A stretch of DNA of 39,683 nucleotides from NCBI RefSeq assembly GCF_001435775.1, contig NZ_AZFK01000042.1, positions 1 to 39,683 of the forward strand, in the 5' to 3' direction. This stretch comes from Limosilactobacillus ingluviei DSM 15946 (lineage in GTDB: Bacteria > Bacillota > Bacilli > Lactobacillales > Lactobacillaceae). The position numbers and the translations under genes are program-made. The notes under the pieces were generated by a model. The model searched no databases and was not told the origin of the DNA. It saw only the letters and a list, made by a program, of their open reading frames with translations. Shown here piece after piece: positions 1 to 8,332 of the stretch. The number at the start of each line of letters is the position of its first letter. The first letter of the stretch is position 1.

Positions 1-53
1 GCACGTCACTGATGAGCAACTACTTTTTTTCTAACTTAAATTGACATTTCGGG
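1..53 (+). mobile_element. Right end of an IS30-family insertion sequence
   Basis: Bases 2-34 read as the last ten codons of a protein ending HVTDEQLLFF-stop, which fits the C-terminus of an IS30-type transposase. The stop lies inside an AT-rich terminal inverted repeat at about 26-53. The reverse complement of that repeat matches 22 of 28 bases of the left repeat of the IS30 element at 39324-39351, including an unbroken block of 14 at the inner end. The transposase identity is inferred from the repeat match and the gene-into-repeat layout, because only the tail is visible. The repeat carries an outward-facing TTGACA at 41-46. Confidence 0.6.
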
Positions 54-170
54 AGACTTAAAAGTTTGTTGCATGATGAATCCTTCTTTCGTGTTTTAAG
101 TGAGGTGGTAAGTCGTGCACGCCTTACACTCTTATATAAACGATTGGGACCTGGAATTTTAAAAGAGTAA
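54..170 (+). pseudogene. C-terminal remnant of a gene cut off by the IS30 insertion
   Basis: Immediately outside the IS repeat an open frame runs to TAA at 168-170. It encodes about 38 residues (RLKSLLHDESFF... ending GPGILKE). There is no start codon with a ribosome site, and the peptide is rich in Arg, Leu and Lys like a real C-terminal helix, so I read it as the 3' stump of a gene whose 5' part lies on the other side of the insertion. I do not recognise the family. From its place just upstream of the priming transferase, it could be an exopolysaccharide gene (regulator, chain-length, kinase or glycosyltransferase). Confidence 0.5.
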
Positions 171-333
171 AACAAAATTATTTCACTGGTAAAACTAAAG
201 GTGCAAAAACAATGAGTTTTACTAATCTTTTACTAAGACAAATACCACAAGCCCGCAAAAGGTGAAGATTTGCTTTAGAATCACGCTTGACAGCGCTATC
301 AGTCAAGAAAGGGTTTTGTTCCCCATCTAAAAC
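171..333. other. Non-coding stretch upstream of the EPS cluster, two small inverted repeats
   Basis: No gene is visible here. There is an 8-base inverted repeat GTAAAACT (189-196) / AGTTTTAC (215-222) with an 18-base loop, too AT-rich to be a confident terminator. A second pair, CTTGAC (286-291) / GTCAAG (302-307), surrounds a TTGACA-like hexamer but lacks a good -10 at the right distance. The stretch may be leader or a remnant of the interrupted upstream region. Confidence 0.35.
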
Positions 334-342
334 TGGTATTAT
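334..342 (+). promoter_or_regulatory. Extended -10 promoter candidate for the EPS genes
   Basis: TGG-TATTAT forms an extended -10 element about 90 bases before the chosen start of the priming transferase. The -35 region around 314-319 (TTTGTT) is only a weak match. Because the IS30 insertion separates the cluster from whatever promoter it had upstream, this is the best visible local start signal. Confidence 0.4.
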
Positions 343-431
343 AGAGGCTGTTTATAGTGTCTGAGCAGGAGTGCCTGCTTAGACATCAACCAGTACCAAA
401 TGATGGTAACTTAAGCAAAGGATGGCTAGGA

Positions 432-1082
432 ATGGAAAACAGCCAAAAAATGGTTAAGCACCAGTCCCGCGGGTATCTTTTTGCCAAGCGGGTCACTGAC
501 ATTGTGCTTTCAGTAATTGCCTTAATCCTGTTGAGTCCGGTCTTTTTAGTGATCTGGCTGCTGGATTCATTCGGCGATAATAAGGGACCTGTCTTTTTTA
601 AGCAGACCCGGATCGGGATGCACCACCAGCCCTTTAAGATTTACAAGTTTCGCTCGATGATCGTGAATGCGGATGAAATTTTGCACCAGGATCCTGAATT
701 GTACCAAAAGTACGTGGCTAATAATTACAAGCTAGAGCCAGAAGAAGACCCGCGGATTACCCGCTTAGGGCGGATCTTGCGCAAGACTTCACTGGACGAA
801 ATCCCCCAGTTCATTAACATTTTGAAGGGGGAAATGAGTTTGATTGGACCACGGCCGGTAGTGAAAGAAGAAGTTGAAATTTATGGGGACCGCGCGGATA
901 AGTTCTTGTCGGTCAAGCCTGGGGCGATGGGCCTGTGGCAGGCTAGTGGTCGCAGCAATATCGGTTATCCGGAACGGTGTGATTTAGAGCTGAGCTACGT
1001 GGATCACGCTTCGTATTGGTATGACTGCCGGATTCTCTTTAAGAATTTAATTAGTATCTTTAAGAGTACCGGGGCCTATTAG
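432..1082 (+). CDS. Priming undecaprenyl-phosphate sugar-phosphate transferase (bacterial sugar transferase family)
   Basis: This enzyme transfers a sugar-1-phosphate from a UDP-sugar to undecaprenyl phosphate on the inner face of the membrane, the first step of exopolysaccharide repeat assembly. The 216-residue product has one N-terminal membrane helix (about residues 20-42) and then the family core: KFRSM, DPRITRLGR, the TSLDEIPQ motif and LIGPRP, ending in the usual aromatic tail. It is the short form, lacking the extra membrane domain of WbaP. An in-frame GTG at 357 would add 25 residues of no known domain. I prefer ATG 432 because AAAGGA (417-422) sits 9 bases before it. It is the first intact gene of the cluster and is followed 11 bases later by the next gene. 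The sugar (glucose or galactose) cannot be read from sequence. Confidence 0.9.
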   Translation: MENSQKMVKHQSRGYLFAKRVTDIVLSVIALILLSPVFLVIWLLDSFGDNKGPVFFKQTRIGMHHQPFKIYKFRSMIVNADEILHQDPELYQKYVANNYKLEPEEDPRITRLGRILRKTSLDEIPQFINILKGEMSLIGPRPVVKEEVEIYGDRADKFLSVKPGAMGLWQASGRSNIGYPERCDLELSYVDHASYWYDCRILFKNLISIFKSTGAY

Positions 1083-1093
1083 AGGAGAGCATT

Positions 1094-1864
1094 GTGAAAG
1101 TTAAAATTTTAGTGGCAACGCATAAGAACTACGCCATGCCCAAAGACCCAGTGTATTTGCCGGTCTTTGTCGGCAAGGCCTTGCACCCGGATGTTAATCA
1201 GACCTACCAAGGGGATAATACTAGGGACAATATTTCTGCCAAGAATGCCAATTATAATGAACTAACAGCGATCTACTGGGGCTGGAAGAACCTGCCCGAC
1301 CTGGATGCAATGGGGTTAGTCCACTACCGGCGGCACTTTAGTCTGACCGGCAAAAAGGACGTCCAAACGGTCTTAACCCAAGCAGACGTCGAAAAGTTGC
1401 TGGCCCAAGCCGATGTTTTGGTGCCCAAGCGCCGGAACTACTACATTGAAAGCAATGAATCCCACTATTTGCACGTCCATGAGCATGAACCCCTGGAAGT
1501 TATGAAAGACATTATTCAGGCCGATTACCCAGAATACGTACCGGCCATGGAGAAGGTCTTAAAGCGGACTTGGGCCCACATGTTCAATATGTTTGTCATG
1601 AAGCGACAACCGTTGGACGAATACTGCACCTGGATGTTTGAAGTCTTGGCCAAGGTTGAAGCGCGGATCGATATTACTAATTACACCCCGTACGAAAAGC
1701 GGGTGTACGGCTTCTTAAGTGAATTAATGCTGGATACCTGGCTGGAGACACACCCTGAATACCGGGTCAAGGAAGTCAATTACGTCTTTATGGAACCGGT
1801 CAACTGGTTCGTGAAGGGCGGCAAGTTCTTAAAGCGCAAGATTTTTGGCCATGGGGAGCATTAA
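1094..1864 (+). CDS. DUF4422 glycosyltransferase of the EPS cluster
   Basis: The 256-residue soluble protein begins MKVKILVATHKNY and carries the pattern of DUF4422 proteins: TGDNISAKNANYNELTA-like acceptor region, WGWKN, and GLVHYRRHF. Such proteins accompany capsule and EPS genes and are thought to be cytoplasmic glycosyltransferases that extend the lipid-linked repeat. The donor and linkage are not predictable here. The start is GTG 1094, supported by GAGGAG at 1082-1087, which overlaps the stop of the preceding gene, so the two are probably translationally coupled. Confidence 0.8.
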   Translation: MKVKILVATHKNYAMPKDPVYLPVFVGKALHPDVNQTYQGDNTRDNISAKNANYNELTAIYWGWKNLPDLDAMGLVHYRRHFSLTGKKDVQTVLTQADVEKLLAQADVLVPKRRNYYIESNESHYLHVHEHEPLEVMKDIIQADYPEYVPAMEKVLKRTWAHMFNMFVMKRQPLDEYCTWMFEVLAKVEARIDITNYTPYEKRVYGFLSELMLDTWLETHPEYRVKEVNYVFMEPVNWFVKGGKFLKRKIFGHGEH

Positions 1865-1878
1865 GTGAGGAAAGGACG

Positions 1879-3087
1879 ATGAGACAACTACTTTTAAAAG
1901 AGTGGGATCGCTTTGTTAATTTTAAATTAACAGGAGAGTTATTGTATCAAGTTGCCTTTATTTACTTGGTAACTATCTCGTACCTCCAAACATCGACTTA
2001 TGTTGATTTTTTTGCACCAAGTACCTTACATCGGTTATTATTTATAGGGTTAGTTACCTTAGCTTTTAAAATCTTCTTTCTGGATCGGCATAATGTATGG
2101 TCGATGCTTGGCAATTTATTGGGCTTTGGCTTGCTATTGATTACTTGGCGGACTTCCCATGATTTTATGTTGGTCGTGATGGGGACTTTAATTCTTGGCG
2201 CCCGCGGGGTTAACTTTCGTCAAATTGTAAAATTGTACTATTTGGTTGGGTTAGTCGGGTTACTTTACATTATTGTGTCTGCTGAAGCCGGTGTGATTCG
2301 GAATTTAGTCTTTGTGCGGGATACCACGGGGGCAGTTCGGCGGGCCTTTGGGATTATTTATCCCACTGATTTCGCCGCTCATGTTTTGTTTTTAGTCTTG
2401 GCGGATGCGTACTTGGCCTTTCACCGCTTAAAGTGGTGGCGGTATATCCTTTATATGATAATTGCCGGAGTAGTAATGTGGGGGACCAATTCGCGTCTAG
2501 ATGCCATCGCTATTCTATTAATAATTCCGATAACGTGGTTAGGTCAGCGTGCTGCGCAAGGGCATTTAGTTAGTCGCTTGGTAGCAGGATTTTATTGGCC
2601 AATTCCAATTTTAGGTGCTTATCTAATAATTATTGCCTCATACTTTTTTACTTTTTCTAATCATCTATTTGAAAAAGTAAATCATGCTTTATCTGGTCGT
2701 CTTCAGTTTGGACATACAGCGTTTGTTCGCTATGGCTTTTCTAAGTTTGGTCAACCCGTTCAAGAAAATGGTTGGGGCGCTGGCGTGGGGGCTAAAAAAG
2801 TAGTTACAGATTACTTTTTTATTGATGCTTCATTCTTGCGTCTCCTGATTATTTTCGGAACAATTGTATTATTGGTAGTACTACTAATGATGACCCAACT
2901 CAGTTGGCAATCAATCCAGACTAACGACTATGCGTTAGCAAGTGTTATGGTGATCGTAACCGTCAGCGCGATTTTAGAGCAACGGTTAGTCGATATCGCG
3001 TATAATCCCTTTCTGTTGGCATTTCTAGCAACGGGGACAGCATCAATGATGACAAAGGAGAAAGACATTGAAAGAGTACACAGTTAA
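1879..3087 (+). CDS. Wzy-like polysaccharide polymerase (multi-pass membrane protein)
   Basis: The 402-residue protein has roughly eleven hydrophobic helices spread along its length with one larger polar loop near residues 262-312, the layout of Wzy/O-antigen polymerases. Wzy joins lipid-linked repeat units on the outer face of the membrane. The family diverges too far for a sequence motif, so the call rests on topology plus position between a glycosyltransferase and a Wzz-like gene. ATG 1879 has AGGAAAGGA just upstream. Its last 20 bases overlap the next gene. It is noticeably richer in A+T than the two genes before it, which is usual for imported polymerase genes. Confidence 0.7.
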   Translation: MRQLLLKEWDRFVNFKLTGELLYQVAFIYLVTISYLQTSTYVDFFAPSTLHRLLFIGLVTLAFKIFFLDRHNVWSMLGNLLGFGLLLITWRTSHDFMLVVMGTLILGARGVNFRQIVKLYYLVGLVGLLYIIVSAEAGVIRNLVFVRDTTGAVRRAFGIIYPTDFAAHVLFLVLADAYLAFHRLKWWRYILYMIIAGVVMWGTNSRLDAIAILLIIPITWLGQRAAQGHLVSRLVAGFYWPIPILGAYLIIIASYFFTFSNHLFEKVNHALSGRLQFGHTAFVRYGFSKFGQPVQENGWGAGVGAKKVVTDYFFIDASFLRLLIIFGTIVLLVVLLMMTQLSWQSIQTNDYALASVMVIVTVSAILEQRLVDIAYNPFLLAFLATGTASMMTKEKDIERVHS

Positions 3088-3715
3088 GGAATTAACCCAG
3101 ATGTTTACTAAGAGCATCATCTTAATTCTTGCACTTGCGGTAATTTTTGGTGGAGCGTTTGGCTTCTTGGCCAAACATCGCCAATCTACTACTTATACGG
3201 CGCACCGCAGTGTGTTAATTTCACACAATTATCAAGCTGCACCGACGCAGAATAATGATCAAAATGCCCAAGTGATGGCGGATCAAAATTTGATGCCGAC
3301 CTACGAAGAACTTTCTCAAGGACGGACAGTGGCGAAAGAGACGCGGTCGTTATTACCAAAGAAGTTACAAAAGAAGTACACTACGGACGATTTGGATTCG
3401 ATGATCCATGCCAAGAGCCACCAGCAATCTTTGATTTTGGAAATGAAGGTTGAGACGGGCTCTTCGGCAACGGATGCAGCCAAAATTGTTAATGCGGCTG
3501 CCGAAGCAGTTCAAAAGGAATTGCCACGGTTGAAAGCCGGGGTTGGGACGGTAACGCCACTTGCCAAGGCTACTGCTGATGATGTAACGAGCGAAACGAC
3601 GCCAAAAGCCAAGAAGTACGCGGTGGTTGGCGCAGCCCTAGGGGGCTTAGTCGGGATTGTAATTTCCTTTGGGGGAATTGCAATTAAGGACTTCCTGCGG
3701 AAAAATGGTAAATAG
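3068..3715 (+). CDS. Wzz/YveK-type chain-length modulator
   Basis: This 215-residue protein has a membrane helix at about 16-36, an extracellular Ala/Thr/Gln-rich middle, and a second helix at about 183-203, followed by a short basic tail. That is the shape of Gram-positive chain-length modulators (EpsB/CpsC/YveK type) that partner a BY-tyrosine kinase and set polymer length. No kinase or phosphatase gene is present nearby, which is unusual. The start is TTG 3068, placed by AAAGGAG at 3054-3060 with a 7-base gap; it overlaps the polymerase gene by 20 bases. A terminator follows. Confidence 0.75.
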   Translation: MKEYTVKELTQMFTKSIILILALAVIFGGAFGFLAKHRQSTTYTAHRSVLISHNYQAAPTQNNDQNAQVMADQNLMPTYEELSQGRTVAKETRSLLPKKLQKKYTTDDLDSMIHAKSHQQSLILEMKVETGSSATDAAKIVNAAAEAVQKELPRLKAGVGTVTPLAKATADDVTSETTPKAKKYAVVGAALGGLVGIVISFGGIAIKDFLRKNGK

Positions 3716-3721
3716 TTAAGC

Positions 3722-3760
3722 AAATAGCCATGTCTGCATTCGCGGGGATGGTTATTTTTG
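3722..3760 (+). terminator. Rho-independent terminator after the chain-length gene
   Basis: AAATAGCCAT (3722-3731) pairs with ATGGTTATTT (3748-3757) across a GC-containing loop, followed by a T-rich tail. It could end or reduce transcription between the first four genes and the later transferases. Confidence 0.6.
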
Positions 3761-3787
3761 TATCAATATTATGAGGGGTAGAAAAGA

Positions 3788-4804
3788 ATGACGCATAAGC
3801 TTTTATTGTCAGTAACTGATCCACACGCTAATAACGCGGGACCCAAAGCACGGACCGATATTGAGCATTTTTTAGCTGATGAGTGCGAAATTTGTCAGTT
3901 ACCGTTTGATTACGAATCAAAGTTGAAGAAGCTGAAATATAAGTACTGGGACATTCCACGGCTGTTTAAACAACGCAAAGTGGATGAAATCTACTTTCAG
4001 TACCCAGTCTACTCAACGGTTTTAATGGACGCTTTAGTAGCATCGATTAAGCAGAATACGACAGCTAAGTTGATCTTTATTATTCATGATATTGAATCTT
4101 TGCGCCTTTTCAAAGAGCAAGTTGGCTATGCACAAAAGGAAGTAGAGTGGCTGAATCAAGCTGATGGACTGGTGGTTCACAGTCAAGCCATGCAGGACTA
4201 TTTACGTAACCAAGGGGTGACGACCCCGATGGAGATTTTGGGGCTTTTTGACTACTTAAATCCTCAACCTTTACAAGACCCTCAACCGTACCGGCGGTCG
4301 CTTTGTTTTGCGGGGAATTTAATGAAGTCTCAGTTTTTAAGCCAAGTTGATTTTGGTGAGAAGCTGCCACTACAAGTGTATGGCCCTAACCCACTGGATG
4401 ACTTGTCAGCTGACGTTAGCTATGAAGGGGTATATACGCCTGAAGAACTTCCCCAACACTTGACTGCCAATTTTGGCTTAGTATGGGATGGCAGTCGCAC
4501 GGATACTTGTGATGGTGATTTCGGCGAGTATATGCAGTATAACTGCCCACATAAGGTCTCTCTGTATATCAGCAGTGGGTTACCAGTCGTGGTTTGGGAA
4601 AAGGCGGCGGTTGCTAAATACTTGGTTGAAAATGGGCTGGGAATTGCCGTGGCTAGCTTAGATAAATTACCAGGTCGTCTCGCTCAGTTCTCCCTCGAAG
4701 ACTACGAAGCAATGAAGAAACGAGTGGCCCAAGTGGCAGTAGGGTTACGTAATGGACAGCAAATCAAAAGCGCACTTGAACGACTGCAAACCCGGTTGAA
4801 GTAG
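3788..4804 (+). CDS. Gtf3/WbbI-like GT-B glycosyltransferase, probable galactofuranosyltransferase
   Basis: The 338-residue protein begins with the N-terminal fold of Gtf3-like enzymes (LLLSVTDPHANNAGPKARTD) and has the features FQYPVY near residue 69, FIIHDIESLR near 96, and WDGSRTDTCDGDFGEYMQYN near 230, where the C-terminal domain binds the nucleotide sugar. Relatives include streptococcal Gtf3 and the beta-1,6-galactofuranosyltransferase WbbI. With glf three genes away, transfer of galactofuranose is the likely job, but this is inference; glucose transfer as in Gtf3 remains possible. ATG 3788 follows AGGGGTAGAAAAG. Only 12 bases separate it from the next gene. Confidence 0.75.
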   Translation: MTHKLLLSVTDPHANNAGPKARTDIEHFLADECEICQLPFDYESKLKKLKYKYWDIPRLFKQRKVDEIYFQYPVYSTVLMDALVASIKQNTTAKLIFIIHDIESLRLFKEQVGYAQKEVEWLNQADGLVVHSQAMQDYLRNQGVTTPMEILGLFDYLNPQPLQDPQPYRRSLCFAGNLMKSQFLSQVDFGEKLPLQVYGPNPLDDLSADVSYEGVYTPEELPQHLTANFGLVWDGSRTDTCDGDFGEYMQYNCPHKVSLYISSGLPVVVWEKAAVAKYLVENGLGIAVASLDKLPGRLAQFSLEDYEAMKKRVAQVAVGLRNGQQIKSALERLQTRLK

Positions 4805-4816
4805 GAGGCTGATGTT

Positions 4817-5713
4817 ATGCAAGCAGTCTTAATTATTGCCCATAAACAGCCTGAGCAAATTATTGCTTTAGCAAAGCAATTAGTCCCGACGTTTAAAGTC
4901 TGGGTACACTTTGACACGAAAATGACGATTACCCCGGCGCAACAAGCAGCGTTTGATCAATTAGGAGTTCATACCTTCTCTAAAATTGATGTTCGTTGGG
5001 GCGGTTGGAGCATTGGGCAGGTGGCCGTAGAGCTTTTTAAGGCCGCATTAAAGGATCCAGAAATAACTCATTTGCATTTGATCTCAGGGCAAGATTGGCC
5101 CGTTCAAGCGCCGGCAAAGATTGCTCACTTCTACGAAAATGACGATCACATTTACATGAAATATTTCCGCGCCGATCAAGTCCGTAAATCGGGTGAATTG
5201 GTTTTGTGGTGGCAAAAATACTATTTCCCGTATGATAAATTGAACCGCCGGACGCTGTTTGGCAAGATCTATCACCGGGTGAGCTTGCATTTACAGCGGC
5301 TCCTAGGGGTAAATAAGCTTAAACGGTTAGGGTACCGGCCAGAAGAAATTTATTCAGGTGAAAATTGGGTTGATTTACCGCGGGATGCTGCGGAATATGC
5401 AGTGGAGTATTTTGAGACCCATCCGAAGCTGCAAATAATGTTAAAGACGGGGGCTTTTTCTGATGAATTTTGGTTACCGATAATTTTCTGCAATCAGCCA
5501 GAATACCGAGACCGAATCATTCAAAAGCATTATCGTTATATTCTTTGGGAAGAGCGCTATGGTAGTCGACCAGCGATCTTAGATATGCAAGATTTACCGG
5601 CGCTGCAAAGCGAGCCTTATTTCTGGGCGCGTAAAGTGGTCTTTGGTATCTCTGATGAATTGACTCAGCACTTGCCGCTAGCCTCAAGGGAGCCGGGTAA
5701 GCCAGAAAATTAA
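4817..5713 (+). CDS. GT14 (core-2/I-branching type) beta-glycosyltransferase
   Basis: The 298-residue protein starts QAVLIIAHKQPEQI, has VWVHFDTK near residue 31, RWGGWSIGQVAVE near 61, and HLHLISGQDWP near 87, all typical of the branching beta-1,6-GlcNAc transferase family (PF02485). In bacterial EPS clusters such proteins add a sugar, often as a side branch, to the lipid-linked repeat in the cytoplasm. There is no membrane segment. ATG 4817 is preceded by AGGAGG. It belongs to the same operon run as the Gtf3-like gene. Confidence 0.8.
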   Translation: MQAVLIIAHKQPEQIIALAKQLVPTFKVWVHFDTKMTITPAQQAAFDQLGVHTFSKIDVRWGGWSIGQVAVELFKAALKDPEITHLHLISGQDWPVQAPAKIAHFYENDDHIYMKYFRADQVRKSGELVLWWQKYYFPYDKLNRRTLFGKIYHRVSLHLQRLLGVNKLKRLGYRPEEIYSGENWVDLPRDAAEYAVEYFETHPKLQIMLKTGAFSDEFWLPIIFCNQPEYRDRIIQKHYRYILWEERYGSRPAILDMQDLPALQSEPYFWARKVVFGISDELTQHLPLASREPGKPEN

Positions 5714-5778
5714 GTTGTAGTTTCCAGCCATTTAGCCTATCATTGACAGATAGATATCTGAACGAAAGAGGAACTGGT

Positions 5779-6900
5779 ATGTCAAAGTATGATTATTTAG
5801 TCGTCGGGGCCGGCCTGTTTGGCGCGACCTTTGCGTATGAAGCGGCCAAGCGCGGTAAGCGGGTGAAGGTGATTGAAAAGCGCGATCACATTGCCGGGAA
5901 TATCTACACCAAAGAAATTGCCGGGATTCAGGTCCACCAGTACGGCGCCCACATTTTCCATACTTCCAACAAGGAAATTTGGGACTACGTCAACCAATTT
6001 GCGGAATTTAACCGCTACACCAATTCACCAATTGCCAATTTCCACGGTGAAATCTACAACCTCCCCTTTAATATGAACACCTTCTCCAAGATGTGGGGAG
6101 TCAAGACGCCGGCCGAAGCTCAGGCTAAGATCGATGAGCAACGGCAAGAAATGGCAGGTAAGCAGCCGGCCAACCTGGAAGAACAAGCCATTTCGCTGAT
6201 TGGCCGTGACATTTACGAGAAGCTGGTCAAGGGTTACACCGAAAAGCAGTGGGGCCAAAAGGCGACCGACCTGCCGGCTTTCATCATTCGCCGCTTGCCA
6301 GTCCGGCTGACCTACGACAACAATTACTTTAACGATGCCTACCAGGGGATTCCGATTGGTGGTTACACTCAGATCGTTGAAAAGATGCTGGCCAGCGACT
6401 TGATCGACGTCGAGACCGGGGTCGATTTCTTTGCCAAGCAAGCGGAATATGAAGCCGAATTCCCGAAGATTGTCTTTACCGGGATGATCGACCAGTACTT
6501 TGGCTACCAGCTCGGTGAGCTTCAATACCGGAGCCTGCGCTTTGAAACCGAAGAGTTGGATGTTGACAACTACCAAGGGAACGCGGTTGTCAATTATACG
6601 GACGCCGAAACCCCGTATACCCGGGTGATCGAACACAAGCACTTTGAATTCGGCAAGGGCGACGCCAACAAGACGATCGTCACCAAGGAATACCCGGCCG
6701 ATTGGCACCACGGGGATGAACCCTACTACCCGGTCAACAACCAAGCTAACAACAGCCTCTACAAGCAATATGCAAAACTGGCCGCCGATACTAAGCCGAA
6801 CGTGATCTTCGGTGGGCGGCTCGGGCAGTACCGCTACTATGATATGGATCAGGTCCTCCACGCGGCCCTGGTTACCGTGACAAAGGAGTTTGGCAAGTAA
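5779..6900 (+). CDS. glf: UDP-galactopyranose mutase
   Basis: This flavoenzyme converts UDP-galactopyranose to UDP-galactofuranose in the cytoplasm, supplying galactofuranosyltransferases. The 373-residue product has the FAD-binding Rossmann motif VVGAGLFGA at residues 8-16, the HQYGAHIFHTSN signature near 52-63, and the C-terminal GGRLGQYRYYDMDQ block holding conserved Arg and Tyr. Length matches the family. I chose ATG 5779 because AAAGAGGA (5765-5772) lies 6 bases before it; an in-frame start at 5743 would add 12 residues ahead of the Rossmann fold. The gene is GC-rich with CGG/GTC-type codons, unlike the AT-rich polymerase upstream. A - strand open frame of 278 codons at 6025-6861 is only its shadow. 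Confidence 0.96.
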   Translation: MSKYDYLVVGAGLFGATFAYEAAKRGKRVKVIEKRDHIAGNIYTKEIAGIQVHQYGAHIFHTSNKEIWDYVNQFAEFNRYTNSPIANFHGEIYNLPFNMNTFSKMWGVKTPAEAQAKIDEQRQEMAGKQPANLEEQAISLIGRDIYEKLVKGYTEKQWGQKATDLPAFIIRRLPVRLTYDNNYFNDAYQGIPIGGYTQIVEKMLASDLIDVETGVDFFAKQAEYEAEFPKIVFTGMIDQYFGYQLGELQYRSLRFETEELDVDNYQGNAVVNYTDAETPYTRVIEHKHFEFGKGDANKTIVTKEYPADWHHGDEPYYPVNNQANNSLYKQYAKLAADTKPNVIFGGRLGQYRYYDMDQVLHAALVTVTKEFGK

Positions 6901-6901
6901 G

Positions 6902-8326
6902 ATGCAAGTGATTAAGAACTATTTGTATAATGCGGGCTATCAGATTCTGTTGATGTTTGCGCCGATTATTACGACCCCCTATATTTCGCGGGTCTTAGGG
7001 CCGCACGCCTCGGGGATCAATAGCTATACAAATGGTTGGGTCACCTTCTTTTGCTTGATCGGTCAGCTTGGGATCACCCTGTATGGGAACCGGGAGGTCG
7101 CCTACCACCGCGATGACAAGTTTGAGCGGTCGCGGGTCTTTTGGGGGATTGAACTCCTACAGCTGGGGACCATCTGTCTGTCACTGCTAGCCTACTTAAC
7201 GGTTGTCTTACTGTTCTCGTCGACCTTCAAGGTCTTTTATTTACTGCAGACCTTTTGGATCATTGCCGCCGGACTCGACGTTTCCTGGTACTTCATGGGG
7301 ATGGAGGACTTTAAAAAGACCGTCGTCCGCAATACAATCGTCAAGTTGATCTCGATTTGTCTGATCTTTGTCGTCGTCAAGCAGGAAAGCGACCTGTGGA
7401 AGTACATTCTCCTGCTCGGTTTGGCTCAGGTCGGCGGGAATATTACCCTCTGGCCCTATCTGCGCGATTCGATCCAGTGGGTGGCGCCAAAGTACTGGAA
7501 GCCCTTCAAGCACCTGTACCCATCCTTGATCCTCTTTATTCCGACCATCACCACCCAGGTCTACTTGGTGGTCAACAAGTTGATGCTCGGGCGGATCGGG
7601 GCCCAGGATGCCTTGGGGCAATTTGATTACGCCGATAAGATTGTCAAGCTGGTCTTAGCGATCGTGACGGCGACCGGGACGGTGATGCTGCCCCACGTTG
7701 CCAATAAGTTTGCCAAGGGGGATGTGAAAGGAGTTCGTCAAAGCCTCTATAATTCCTTTGAATTTGTCACGGCCCTGGCGGTGCCGATGATGTTCGGCCT
7801 AATGGCGGTCGCCAAGAAATTTGCCCCCTGGTTCTTAGGGGAGAAGTATGTTCCGACCGGGACGATCATGTTCATCGAAGCGCCAGTGATCCTCTTTATC
7901 GCTTGGAGTAACGTAATTGGCACGCAGTACTTGATGCCGGTTAAGCGGGTCAATGAATTTACGGCGTCAGTGACGGCCGGGGCAATTACGAATATTGTCT
8001 TGAACTTTTTCTTGATTCCACGCTATACTGCAAACGGGGCCGCGATCGCCACGGTGATTGCTGAGTTTGCAGTGGCGGCCGTGCAATTACAATGTGTGCG
8101 GACGACGATTCGACGACGCGATCTATTTAGAAATATCTGGCGTTACTTACTTCCGGGTGGTTTGATGAGTTGGGTAGTCTATCATATTAGTGAAATGATG
8201 AGTATGAACATTATCAACCTGGCTTTTCAAGCGGCGGTTGGCATTATTATCTATGTCTTGGGGATTATAATGCTGAAAGCGCCAATTGTTGATCAAGCTA
8301 AGCAAATTTTAAGTAAGGGTAAGTAA
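6902..8326 (+). CDS. Wzx-type polysaccharide flippase
   Basis: The 474-residue protein has 12 to 14 membrane helices and opens with the family pattern NYLYNAGYQILLMFAPIITTPYISRVLGP. It belongs to the polysaccharide transport (PST/MOP) exporters that flip undecaprenyl-linked repeat units to the outer face for the Wzy polymerase. ATG 6902 is used; a TTG at 6890 overlaps glf but lies only one base after the AAAGGAG at 6882-6888, which is too close. The first 1.1 kb is GC-rich like glf, while the last 250 bases are AT-rich, suggesting a recombination joint near 8080-8110. A strong terminator follows. Confidence 0.92.
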   Translation: MQVIKNYLYNAGYQILLMFAPIITTPYISRVLGPHASGINSYTNGWVTFFCLIGQLGITLYGNREVAYHRDDKFERSRVFWGIELLQLGTICLSLLAYLTVVLLFSSTFKVFYLLQTFWIIAAGLDVSWYFMGMEDFKKTVVRNTIVKLISICLIFVVVKQESDLWKYILLLGLAQVGGNITLWPYLRDSIQWVAPKYWKPFKHLYPSLILFIPTITTQVYLVVNKLMLGRIGAQDALGQFDYADKIVKLVLAIVTATGTVMLPHVANKFAKGDVKGVRQSLYNSFEFVTALAVPMMFGLMAVAKKFAPWFLGEKYVPTGTIMFIEAPVILFIAWSNVIGTQYLMPVKRVNEFTASVTAGAITNIVLNFFLIPRYTANGAAIATVIAEFAVAAVQLQCVRTTIRRRDLFRNIWRYLLPGGLMSWVVYHISEMMSMNIINLAFQAAVGIIIYVLGIIMLKAPIVDQAKQILSKGK

Positions 8327-8332
8327 GCGGCG

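Noticed and set aside
357-431. GTG start at 357 for the priming transferase
   Set aside because: The added 25 residues match nothing in the family, and ATG 432 has a well-spaced AAAGGA.
6025-6861. 278-codon open frame on the - strand
   Set aside because: It is the antisense shadow of glf, caused by GC-rich codon use; it has no ribosome site and the glf protein is unmistakable.
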